Assembly: GCA_003427395.1 (NCBI GenBank)
Contig: BFEA01000384.1
Span: 848,620 to 869,790 of the forward strand
From: Chara braunii
Taxonomy: Eukaryota > Streptophyta > Charophyceae > Charales > Characeae
DNA: 21,171 bases
Direction: 5' to 3'
The notes beneath the pieces are model-generated. The model saw only the letters and a list, made by a program, of their open reading frames with translations. It was not told where the DNA came from and did no database searches. Each line of letters begins with the position of its first letter. Position 1 is the first letter of the stretch. Shown here piece by piece: positions 1-7,809 of this stretch. The position numbers were made by a program, and so were the translations under genes.

Positions 1-480
1 AGAGGGTGAGAGGGAGATGGTGGACTGAGAAGAGGAAGAAGAAGAACTCTCTCTCTCTCTCATATGCCAGGTACTAACCTGTGAAGGTGGCGCTGTGGTG
101 CAGGTACCTTAAGACGAAGTTGGAGCGATGGTGCTGCAGGTAAGTCCCTCTGGTCTCCGCCCAATCTCTCTCTATGGTACTACTCTAGCTATGGCGCCCA
201 GCGCTGAAGACTACTGCTAACGCTACAAAGCGCCCAGCGCTGAACACTACTGCCTGCGCTAATACTACTCCTGCAGCTCTCCTCCAGAGTGCTGCTGCCG
301 AATCCTGAAGACTACCTCCTGCCTCCTGAACTGCACGTGAAGTGCCAAGGATGTACCTAGGAACTACCTACCGGCCTGCAGGGCGGGCCAGTCCTATATA
401 GTGCTGGCCCGTCCGGGAGTCTGCTCTTGCCAATGCCTCAACGTGCCAGGCCCTGGGGTTGAAGCTCAAATGAAGGTTGT
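1..480. other. Unassigned left flank with splice-like and TATA-like signals
   Basis: No protein family is recognisable here. A CT dinucleotide run covers 47-61. A strong plant-type 5' splice consensus, CAG|GTAAGT, has its exon side ending at 132 to 134, so an exon could end there, but the preceding reading frames are short and unassigned. Between 190 and 245 the string GCGCCCAGCGCTGA occurs twice about 43 bases apart. A TATATA core at 395-400 sits inside an inverted repeat listed separately. Whether this is a host gene or degenerate repeat cannot be told from the sequence alone. Confidence 0.3.
384..411. repeat. Inverted repeat enclosing a TATA-like core
   Basis: CGGGCCAG (384-391) is the perfect reverse complement of CTGGCCCG (404-411). 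The 12-base spacer contains CTATATAG, itself palindromic. This could be a cruciform-prone promoter-like element or a remnant of a repeat. No transcript start can be assigned. Confidence 0.6.
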
Positions 481-489
481 CTTGAAAAT

Positions 490-747
490 AGGCCAGAAAT
501 GGCCTGAGCCAAAACCCTGGTCTGGTGCCTGAGTTTCAGGGCAGGCCGAACTCATGAGGGCCCGGAAATGGCCCTCAGTTTCAGGCTGAAAACACTCAGG
601 GCCGGAAAGGCCCTGATTTAGCCTGAAACGACACAGGGCCTGTAGGCCCTTGTTTTCAGGCTTTCAGTCTGAAACGACACAGGGCCTGTAGGCCCTTGTT
701 TTTAGGCTTTTGGCCTGAAAACGTCACGGGCCTGGAAATGGCCCGTG
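490..747. repeat. Cluster of six GGCC-rich hairpins with nested outer stems
   Basis: Six perfect inverted repeats lie close together. They are AGGCCA/TGGCCT (490-505, loop GAAA), TGAGGGCC/GGCCCTCA (555-577), TCAGGGCC/GGCCCTGA (596-616, loop GGAAA), AGGGCC/GGCCCT (635-650 and 681-696, loop TGTA) and CACGGGCC/GGCCCGTG (725-747). Most loops contain GGAAA or TGTA. The hairpins are separated by TTTCAGGCT and its complement AGCCTGAAA. TTTCAGGCT at 579-587 and at 654-662 can each pair with the single AGCCTGAAA at 620-628, giving nested and mutually exclusive folds. Stem sequences differ between units while complementarity is kept. Function is unknown; it may belong to an LTR or other transposon. Confidence 0.75.
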
Positions 748-759
748 CAGCCTGTTGCA

Positions 760-2650
760 GGCGCAGCATGTAACACAAGTGACATCTTGTGCTATCTGTA
801 TTGTCCACACCCTGGGATTCCCACTCATTCTTGCATTTTGCATGTAGCTGACAGCTGGAAGCTTCTCATGCTAGTCAGTGAGTAATGCTGCGGAACCCGC
901 AATGGCATGGCAATTTTATTTCGGAAACTCCAATGCATTCCGTCTATCCTTCAGTCTTTGATGGACAGGAAGTCTAGGCCAAAGAATGGTTTCGTGTGGT
1001 TGTAATGAAACCTGCAGAGTCTCAGTGGAATGTACAGTACGCCGAGGGTGAAGCGTGGGCCTCACCTCGGTCGGGTCCTAGTTTAGGTCAGATTTGTAAT
1101 TTTGTTTGGCTGAGGGCTAACCGAGAGACCCACCTGTAAGGGATATTTGTGAGGGACATCTGCAAATTTGGGAAAAATACAGGCCCAGTAATAATTCGAT
1201 ATTCCTACAGCTGACCCTAACTACGTATAGCAGACCCGGGCTACCCCTAGGACGGACAGGCCCTGAGGGCCTATACCGATAGACGGTCCTATAGCCTATA
1301 GCCGGGTAAGGAGGGGCCGAGAGGCCGAAACAGCAACGGTACCGGTCGGTCAGTCAGTCCGGTCTAGGTCTAGGTTAGAGTAGTAAAAGTCTATTGATAG
1401 ATTGGGGGAATCGGTTTGGGTCTTTTGGCAGTTCATTTCTCGCGAAGCAGCGTTGGAGAAGCCAAGCAAGTTGTGGCGGTGACGGTCTGCAGGCGGCATC
1501 CTGAGACCTCGCTGTGGACAGCAACCATAGCCGGCCCAGCCTGAGTCTGCCATAGCTGGGGCATCCTCAGCGCATCTACCCTTGGGGGTATCTGCGTCTG
1601 GCCGGGCTATTTCGAGGCTCTACACTGTGTGTGTGTTCGTGGGTGGTGGCAGCCATAGCTGCCTGTTCCTTCGTCAGAGTTGTCCATCGGCACTGAAGAC
1701 TTCATCGCAGGACCTGTTCTTCATCAGGGTGGTTGGCGCTGGCCTCTGGGAGGCTGTTCTGATGTGGCGCTACTAACTGGGTGTAGGATAGAGAGTGGGG
1801 TGTGAGGCCTGAGAGTGGCGAGATACTGGAACAAACTCTGTTACGATAATTGTTTGAGTGGTTCATCATCAGTGTGAATTCCAATTGTGATCTTCGCAGG
1901 TTCTTTCTTGTGATTGGTTGTTGGGAGTTGTGTCAGAGAGTGAGAAACACTGTGTCTTCTCCCCATCTGTGCATGATTGTCTTCCGCTGCTTATTCTCAC
2001 CTGTGTGCAGTTTGGACACTGTCTCCTCTCTCCCCTTCTCTTATGCATGTATGGGCATGTGTGAGATTGTCTGTGTGTGAGTGGCGAGCTAATTCGTCAG
2101 ACAACCAAGTTCATAACATGGTTGATTATTGCCGTCAACTTGGGAGTCTTCATCCTACTAACTGCAATCGCTTTGTGTGATTTTTCTTTTCGAGCTTACT
2201 CCGTTTTTCTTTCGTCCTTATGCCTGTCATCCCCTTGGTGGATGTCTCTCTTTGTGATTCCTTAATTGGATAAAATGATTAAAATCTGAAAAATGTTCAA
2301 AAATCATTAAAATGGAACATGCAAGATGTTTGCTGCACCTTAAGATGCTCTCGACAGTGCACTTTGAGGGGTCTTTCACAGCAGCCAAGCAGTGAGAAAA
2401 TTCAACAGGAAGATCTCTCAAGTGTGCAACAGACTACCCTTGCACCGCTTTCTTACAATGCGGTGGGATGCGGTTTTCTTCCAACTGATTGGTGGCAGAT
2501 AATCAGTACTTGACGTTCAAAGGTGTGCTCAAGATGTGCTGTGGCTGTGTAAATTGGGGACCCTCGGGGCTGCTGGCCATATCAATTGGGACTTTCAGGG
2601 CTTCTCTCATTGGCCGATATAGTCTTAATGTGAAGTCAAATACAATTCAA
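760..2650. other. No recognised gene; scattered palindromic motifs
   Basis: Reading frames here are short and overlap on both strands, and none resembles a known family. Palindromic pieces include AGGCCCTGAGGGCCT (about 1258-1272), similar to motifs in the element A LTRs, and GGCAGC-CATA-GCTGCC (1648-1663). A short hydrophobic open frame lies around 2077-2265 (aliphatic stretch encoded near 2115-2170), but it has no supporting signal and is likely chance. The stretch 2250-2320 is AT-rich. Confidence 0.4.
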
Positions 2651-2655
2651 GGTCT

Positions 2656-2892
2656 GGTTATTCAGGCTCTCCTAATGCACCACTGGGCTTATAGAAATTA
2701 ACTTCAGATTATTGATTGTTATTCCTGTCCCCTACTATTTGCCCATGTTTTCTGGGTGGAGGTAGTGGAAGGATGGTTATTCAGGCTATTAATGCACCAC
2801 TGGGCTTATATAGGTTAAATTCAGATTATTGATTGTTATTCCTGTCCCTACTATATGCCCATGTTTTCTGGGTGGAGGTAGTGAAAGGATGG
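2656..2892. repeat. 119-bp tandem duplication (two units)
   Basis: Unit 1 (2656-2774) and unit 2 (2775-2892) both start GGTTATTCAGGCT and end with GGTAGTG-AAGGATG. They differ by a few substitutions and small indels. A second, weaker pair follows: CTGTGGTCA...CAGCTGTTAAGAGGCAGATA occurs near 2909-2952 and again near 2991-3033. No coding function is seen. Confidence 0.8.
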
Positions 2893-3297
2893 GTCTTTCC
2901 TGCCATGCTGTGGTCATGGTTTACTCAGCTGTTAAGAGGCAGATAGGCCACCGCTCATTGGAATGCCGTTACTGAGCTGCCACTAAGAACTGTGGTCACA
3001 GTTTGTTTGAATCAGCTGTTAAGAGGCAGATATCTCTTGTCATCGTTACATCTCTTCTGCCCCAGGCCCAGCATGTAAGTTTTATTGGGATTTTCAGGAG
3101 CCAGAGCGACATCCAGAGCTGATAGGAACATTGTTACAGCCTGGGCACAAAGAACTGTAGATCAGTGTCAGGTGTTATGTTTGCAGTGGCAGTTTCGGAA
3201 TAGTTTTTCTGATAAATGGCCAGTCTAAAAGTGTCTGATGAGTCGCAGGTTTGTTCTTCTCCTGACTGTCTATGGTTTGGTTGCCTAATGCTCGCAG

Positions 3298-3367
3298 GAA
3301 ACCAGATATCATGTGGATGAAGAGGCTGCATCAAATTCTCGGATGGAGACACAAGCAGAATTTGAAG
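3298..3367 (+). other. Candidate 70-bp internal exon of an unknown gene
   Basis: The segment is preceded by a CTCGCAG acceptor and followed by a perfect GTAAGT donor. Two of the three frames are open across it. One reads ETRYHVDEEAASNSRMETQA and continues acidic, the other is basic and tryptophan-containing. No family is recognised. Another acceptor/donor pair bounds a possible 9-base microexon just before GTAAGT near 3076, followed by an acceptor near 3107. If real, these belong to a plus-strand host gene whose other exons I cannot define. The alternative is chance splice consensus in intergenic DNA. Confidence 0.25.
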
Positions 3368-3823
3368 GTAAGTCATATATCCATCATTTCTTTGCTGAAA
3401 AAGGCAACCCTCCTGTTTCCACCTATACCATACTCCCTGTCTGCCTCCATTCTCTCCATGCGTCTCATTTCCTTTGTGGATGGCGCACATAAGCTGTTGA
3501 ATTGTTCAACATGCCTCCCTCGTGCTAGTCTTAGGAGACACAAAATATTCACGTGAGCCATTGGATAGCTGCCGTGCATGCAATGAGCCATAGGGTGGCG
3601 TCTTGTGGCTTGTAATCCACCAGTACCGACCCCCCTCCTCTGATAATCGTGGCTGTATATGCGCCCTGAAATGGACGGCTCGGCCTTCCAGCTTGAAGGG
3701 GGGTACCGCAACAGTGCGCAAGATTCTGAGTACCCCAGCAGTACCCCAGCTTTGGCAATTTTTATTCTCAATTCTGGCTGTCGAGTTATCTCTAAATTGG
3801 CGCGTGTCCTCTGTTCCCTTCAG

Positions 3824-3890
3824 TGGCTGGGAAGGATTTTCTCGCCAGGTGGTATGCACAAGTTGCAGTGAACATAAAGAACGCCATAGA
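3824..3890 (+). other. Candidate exon start after a pyrimidine-rich acceptor
   Basis: A pyrimidine-rich stretch ending in CCCTTCAG (acceptor AG at 3822-3823) precedes an open frame reading AGKDFLARWYAQVAVNIKNA. The frame runs on into the tandem array that begins at 3885 and stays open to about 4000. The peptide looks protein-like in composition, but I do not recognise the family. The array may have inserted into or next to an exon here, because the 14 bases at 3876-3889 recur on the far side of the array. Confidence 0.22.
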
Positions 3891-4465
3891 TAATACAAAA
3901 CCAGGTGTCGGGGACTTTACATATGACAGCAAAAAACATCCAATGTCGCCGATACAAAAAACCCATCAGCGCTCAGCCCCTCTGTCCGTGCCTTGACTTA
4001 TATTAACAAAGAAGCAAAAAAAGAAGAAAGGACGAGAGTATGAGAAAGACAAATGATGCACATCGGACAATCCGACGGTGCTGCTGGATCGTAGCCAAGC
4101 TGTACTGCGAGGTTGATTAATCAGCTGAATCGCATAGATAATACAAAACCAGGTGTCGAGTCCTTCTGTCCGTGCCATGACATATATTAAGAAAGGAGCA
4201 AAAAAAGAAGAAAGGACAAGAGTATGAGAAAGACAAACGATAGACATGGGACAATCCGAGGGCGCTGTTGGATTGTAGCCAAGCTGTACTGCGAGACCGA
4301 TCATGGAGCTCAATCCCATAGATAATACAAAACCAGGTGTCGTGGACTTTACATATCACAGCAAAAAACACCTGATGTCGCCGATGCAAAAAACCCATCA
4401 GCAAGCAGCCCTTCTGTCCGTGCCGTGATATATATAAACAAAGAAGCAAAAAAAGAACGCCATAG
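3876..4465. repeat. Three-unit tandem array with 14-bp flanking direct repeats
   Basis: Units begin with CATAGATAATACAAAACCAG at 3885, 4133 and 4317. Unit 1 is about 248 bp. Unit 2 is about 184 bp and lacks an internal block of roughly 64 bp present in units 1 and 3. Unit 3 is truncated near 4450. Each contains an A/G-rich stretch with GCAAAAAAAGAA. The sequence AAAGAACGCCATAG occurs immediately at the left edge (3876-3889) and at the right edge (4452-4465). This looks like a target-site duplication of the size made by LINE/SINE-type insertion, although repeat phase could also produce it. No open frame of interest is present. Confidence 0.7.
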
Positions 4466-4680
4466 CTGGGGTTGCTCGAAGATGGCCTAGTTAAAGAGAC
4501 GGTGAGCGCAGCAACAGCTTCGCTCCACTAGGTGGCAAGTGCTCACTGTATTTCCTCGACATCAGCAGCGGCGTCTACCAATTCGATGCATGTCCAGGCT
4601 TGTGCTCGGAATTTCCGTTGAGGTTGTGTGCGCCACGGGTGTCCGCCTCCTGTTCGCTATGTTTTGCGGCGAGGAAGAAT

Positions 4681-4827
4681 ATGTGGAAGATATCTACACG
4701 AAGGACGACATCTGGAGCCGCTACGGCTGAGGTTGACTCGGCACTGCTTGAAAAAGTCACCGATGTTATTGTGGACAAGTCGGGAGTTGAGAGGGACCAG
4801 GTGAACCCAGAAAGTGCTCTCAAACCA
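4681..4827 (+). pseudogene. Acyl carrier protein-like N-terminal segment (exon or fragment)
   Basis: From 4729 the frame reads EVDSALLEKVTDVIVDKSGV and continues ERDQVNPES. This matches the helix-I pattern of type II fatty-acid-synthase acyl carrier proteins (V..IV....GV....V.PES). In a complete ACP a DSL serine carrying 4'-phosphopantetheine follows about ten residues later. Here the frame instead runs into unrelated sequence, and no LGADSL-like motif was found downstream to 6000. The upstream part from the ATG at 4681 is Ser/Thr/Arg/Ala-rich (STRRTTSGAATA), as expected of an organelle transit peptide. The open frame actually begins just after a TAA near 4494, so the start is unresolved. A GT within AAAGTGCTC (about 4817) could be a 5' splice site. 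It may be one exon of a plastid or mitochondrial ACP gene, or a captured gene fragment. Confidence 0.42.
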
Positions 4828-4959
4828 CCAGTACACGGTCCCAGGCTTGCAGATAGATTTCATCGTCACCAACTTCAGATTTTGGGGCCAGTGGGGGTGG
4901 GGCACCGTAGAGAAGAAAAACTGGCGGCCTCCGAAGTGGTACCGGTGTCAGCCTGACAC

Positions 4960-5690
4960 CCGTGGCCGATGTGCAATGAATTGCAGTGTTATGCGGGCTG
5001 TACACTACTTTGATCTGTTTTGGCTGGTTTTGAGCTCTGCGGGACTTGATCCCGTGACCTGTACCGTGGTTGTGTGTTTCTTTGTATGTGTGAGCCTGAC
5101 TGGGCTCGATCACGAGGTCTGAGTGTGAGAGTCTCTGGAGGGCAGTTGTAGAGCCACTGGGCCTCTCTGTTTTGTCCTTTTTCTGCCCTTGAGTTGTATG
5201 TCCTTTCTGCCCTTCCTTTTTGTCAATTTTAGGTCTAAATTTGGTCCTTGTCTATAGGCTGTCTCGTTCCTAGGCTGTAGGTTGTCGAGTGAGGGAAAAC
5301 AGCAGCCTACAAAAGTGTGGAGGGCAAGGAAAAACGGGTTCTGTCTCGTCGTTTTTTTTCCACGAAGTGCTGCTGGAGGTCGTGCCCTGCTTGGTGCTGC
5401 GTTATCTTACCTACAGCACCATCTTCATGCTGTGAGGGCTGGTAGCCATAGCTGGGGCTACCTAGCTCATGTTGAGACAGCCATGGGTGTGACAAGGCAG
5501 AGCCAGAGAGAGAGAGGGAGAGTGAGAGCACACACACACACTCACTCAACTCGACGCAGACTTGACACGACTCGACGGACGAAGACACAAGGTGGCAAAG
5601 TTGCAAAGTCGCAGTCTTGGATTTCCGAACACAATGTCGAAGCAAGTCACACTGAAGCACAAGCACTGAGGCCGAAAACTGAATGTCCGT
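4960..5690. other. Non-coding stretch with simple repeats
   Basis: No gene is recognised. Around 5045-5062 the string CTTGATCCCGTGACCTGT resembles a motif in the family B LTR (7907-7925), so a degenerate LTR piece may be present. GGTAGCC/GGCTACC (5441-5462) is a perfect 7-bp inverted repeat around CATAGC. A GA-rich run covers about 5505-5526, followed by a CA run at 5529-5541. Open frames on both strands are an overlapping chance pair. Confidence 0.4.
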
Positions 5691-5696
5691 ACTGGG

Positions 5697-5727
5697 CTTG
5701 AGTCCGGTCTCAAGTACTGGACTCAAG
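5697..5727. repeat. Perfect 9-bp inverted repeat
   Basis: CTTGAGTCC (5697-5705) pairs with GGACTCAAG (5719-5727) across a 13-base loop. It is followed by no T-run, so a terminator is not indicated. Confidence 0.6.
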
Positions 5728-5793
5728 TTCAGTCCGGAGGGCAGAAGTGCCATTGCCTCAGGACTGAACTGAGAATCGAAAGTCTTGAGTCTG

Positions 5794-5900
5794 GGCGCCA
5801 GAATGTCGGATGGCGCCAAATGTCGAAGGAGGGATTTGAAAACGGGCGCCAACAGTCAGAAACCGAAGAGCAGGAAATAGAAATAAAATAAAATAAAATA
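5794..5900. repeat. Triple GGCGCC motif and (AAATA)4 microsatellite
   Basis: GGCGCC occurs at 5794-5799, 5812-5817 and 5845-5850. The first two copies are followed by similar strings (AGAATGTCG and AAATGTCG), giving an imperfect 18-bp tandem repeat. An AAATA pentamer is repeated four times at 5881-5900. Confidence 0.6.
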
Positions 5901-5959
5901 GCAGGCTGGCCGGTGGTACCCCGCGGACCAGGGATCGAGCCCTGGCTGAGTCCGTAATA

Positions 5960-6108
5960 CTATTCCCTCCCTCTAGACGGCAACGTCCCGGCTGCCAAAA
6001 GCCATGAAACAATGCTGAAGTCTGTGAAGGATGTGACGGGGCCGATCACTCGTCAACATGTCAAAAGGAAGAGGGGTATAATGTGGGTGGCCTGGGTCGG
6101 GGAGTAAG
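5960..6108 (+). pseudogene. Possible retroelement polyprotein tail with polypurine tract
   Basis: An open plus-strand frame through about 5970-6107 contains GPITRQHVKRKRG. This resembles the GP-(I/M/L)-TR basic stretch found near the ends of some plant retrotransposon proteins. It overlaps a run of 14 purines (6063-6076), soon followed by TG at 6082-6083, the arrangement seen at the start of a 3' LTR. No RT, integrase or gag core is present nearby, so this is weak. It could equally be intergenic sequence. Confidence 0.2.
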
Positions 6109-6110
6109 AG

Positions 6111-6375
6111 GGAACAGGGTTATCCTATCAGCGAGCTAAGGGGTTTTGCACGGTATTTCTACTGATGTGCAAAGGGGGCTGGGAAGCACATGGAACAGGG
6201 TAATCCTACCAACGAGCTAAGGGGTTTTGCAGGAATCAGGTAGTTCTACTGATGTGCTAAGGGGGCTGGGAAGCACAGGGATTAGGGTAATCTTACTGAT
6301 GAACTAAGGGGTTGGAAACAACGGGGAAACAAGGCAATTCTACTGATGAACTAGGAGGTTCAGGGCACATGAACC
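6111..6375. repeat. Degenerate minisatellite of about 80-bp units with conserved hairpin
   Basis: Three imperfect units start at 6111 (81 bp), 6192 (87 bp) and 6279 (about 97 bp, more diverged). Each has two related halves built around GAGCTAAGGGG or CTGATGTGCTAAGGGGG. Units 1 and 2 contain a hairpin, ATGTGC/GCACAT (6165-6170 with 6186-6191) and TGTGCT/AGCACA (6253-6258 with 6272-6277), around a GGGGGCTGGG loop. The array abuts the left end of B1, near 6385. No coding potential is seen. Confidence 0.7.
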
Positions 6376-6384
6376 ATCGGAGCA

Positions 6385-6822
6385 CATGAACTTGAGGAGC
6401 ACATCTCGCAGAAGTTATTGCCTGCCTATAGAGGACCGTGGCCGGTTCTAGAAGTCAAAGGCGGAGAGGATGGGCCGTCCTACACCATAGAGATTCCAGC
6501 ACACCTCCACACTTATCCTGTATTCCATGCCTCAAAGCTGTTGCTGTGTGTCACAAGTCAACAGTTCCCTTCAAGAAGATCCATGATCCCGCCGGATATG
6601 GATGGAAGATATGACATTGACGGCATTGTAGATGAGGATGTGTTCAGGACAGGAGGTAGAGGTCGTCCACAGAAACAGTATAAGGTCCGGTTTGCTTATC
6701 AGGAACCGGAAGACGACCGCTGGTTTACTAGAACAGAACTTCTAGAACAGCTCCCGACATCCTCAGAGCCTATGAGCGTGATAAGAAGGGTAAAGGTCCT
6801 GCCTTGGACTGAAATATTCTCG
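6385..6822 (+). pseudogene. Integrase C-terminus and chromodomain-like tail of B1
   Basis: The frame contains the GPY/F-type integrase C-terminal module (GPWPVLEVK...SYTIEIPAHL...HTYPVFHASKL, about 6430-6540). A chromodomain-like segment follows (YDIDGIVDEDVF...QYKVRFAY...DRWFTRTELLE, about 6610-6750). Chromodomains on integrases of this type are thought to guide integration to particular chromatin. Near 6747, where B2 has GAAACAGC, B1 has GAACAGC. The one-base deletion changes the frame, so the final segment is altered and reads into the LTR. The 5' part of the gene is absent. The first codon of the open stretch, at 6418, is TTG and is not a real start. Confidence 0.85.
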
Positions 6823-6850
6823 GAGGACCTCGAATTTAGGACGGCGGGAG

Positions 6851-7709
6851 TGAAACGGTTTTCACCTCTTTGCAGTAGCAGACGCAGATCCCAGGGTTCG
6901 ATCCTTAGACCTTGCCCTACCTGTGTACAGTACCTTTGTAGACCCGAGAGTTGAACCTGTGACCTGTGTATTCACAAACAGTTGGTAGGCTGTCATAGGT
7001 CCGTAGGTAGCAGGGGTTCGATCTGTAGATCTGTAGAATAGAAGTCTTAGGGAGTTCCAGAAGTCTTAGCTGTCGCCCTTCTCGAATGTCAGCAACTGGG
7101 CAAGTGGGCAAAGTGGTGAGTCAAGTGGTGAACTAAACTGCAGTGCAATTGCAGTACGACCTCGGTAGGTTAGCAGTGAGTCTCCACTCAGTCAGCGGTA
7201 AGGTCCAGTCAGTCCCAGTCCGGTCCAGCAAGTACCACGATGGACTGTGAGCACCATGGGCCGATGGCAAAGGGCAGACCAACGAGTTTCAGAAGTATAA
7301 ATCAAGAGGCAGCGCCCAGCCATTCATTCATTCCTGCGTGAGCCATGCGGAAGCGCTGCCACAGCGACTTGTGCAACGAGGTCTGCAGTGAGCCCGGAGC
7401 CGAAGTGGGCGAGAGAGGAGCGTAGCATAGCGATAGGGTAGTTGCGGCCATAGCCGCCATAGCTAGAGTTAGTGTGTGTGAGTTCAGAGAGTCGCGTGTG
7501 GGATATCCAGGGTGATCCGATGTATGTGAACAGTGAGTTGTTTGGGCGCTGAGTCGCCATAGCCAATTGAAAGTGAACTCGTATCTGGATGCCATATCTC
7601 TGAGTTTTGTGTGGGCGCATGTCGCCAGTTTGCTGAGCTACTGTTTACATGCATGAAAAGTGTGAATGCTGCGCTACTGTTTACATGCATGAAAAGTGTG
7701 AATGATTGC
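6851..7709 (+). repeat. Family B LTR of B1
   Basis: It starts TGAAACGGTTTTCACC right after the 3' coding tail and a purine-rich stretch (AGGACGGCGGGAG, 6838-6850), and ends near GATTGC at 7709. A TATA box (TATAAAT, 7296-7302) is followed by AAGAGGCAGCGCCCAGCC, conserved in all three B LTRs, so transcription probably starts near 7325. U3 would be about 450 bp. The 3' part has a 36-bp tandem duplication (7637-7668 and 7673-7704) that is single in B2. The final stretch AAGTGAGTCTGA seen in B2 is missing. Several GGTTCGATCC-like strings lie in U3 (6895, 7015). Confidence 0.85.
7296..7302 (+). promoter_or_regulatory. LTR TATA box (B1)
   Basis: TATAAAT is in the middle of the LTR, followed by a segment conserved in B3 (8328-8334) and in B2 (18061-18067 on the minus strand). 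This is the expected pol II core promoter of the retrotransposon. Confidence 0.65.
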
Positions 7710-7809
7710 GGGGGGAGATGGAAGGAACAGAGAACGTCACTGCTTCTCTCCTCCCCTCTTGCTCTTCTTTTCTGGAATATCACATTCTGAGACGTGGAGA
7801 ATGGCCAGT
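7710..7809. other. Spacer between B1 and the solo LTR B3
   Basis: These 100 bases begin with a G-rich run and contain a pyrimidine-rich stretch (TCTCTCCTCCCCTCTTGC). No gene or repeat is recognised. The last bases are CCAGT, which include the CAGT proposed as target-site duplication of B3. Confidence 0.4.

Larger units (their letters stand above)
6385..7709 (+). mobile_element. Ty3/gypsy family B, 3'-terminal fragment (B1)
   Basis: This fragment holds the last part of an integrase/chromodomain frame followed by one complete-looking LTR. It is a close relative, in the opposite orientation, of the 3' end of B2 (17656-18970). Similarity begins near 6385, where the upstream minisatellite stops, so all of gag, RT and most of integrase are missing. 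It probably arose by truncation, deletion or recombination with another copy. The coding part carries a frameshift and cannot be functional. Confidence 0.85.

Noticed and set aside
2077-2265. Short hydrophobic open frame resembling a membrane segment
   Set aside because: It overlaps three other open frames in T-rich DNA, with no splice, start or homology support.
3506-3898. Overlapping minus-strand open frames of about 130 codons
   Set aside because: They continue into the tandem array, are mutually overlapping, and show no family resemblance.
5282-5852. 139-codon (+) and 181-codon (-) overlapping open frames
   Set aside because: They mirror each other on opposite strands over GA/CA repeats and have low-complexity composition and no domain.
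5905-5990. tRNA-like T arm (CCAGGGATCGAGCCCTGG)
   Set aside because: The loop is 6 or 8 bases, not the TTCRANN heptamer, and no acceptor stem, D arm or A box fits upstream.
6290-6325. Hammerhead-ribozyme-like core CTGATGA...GAAAC
   Set aside because: The bases between CTGATGA and GAAAC do not form the required stem II, and no flanking stems I and III with a cleavage site were found.
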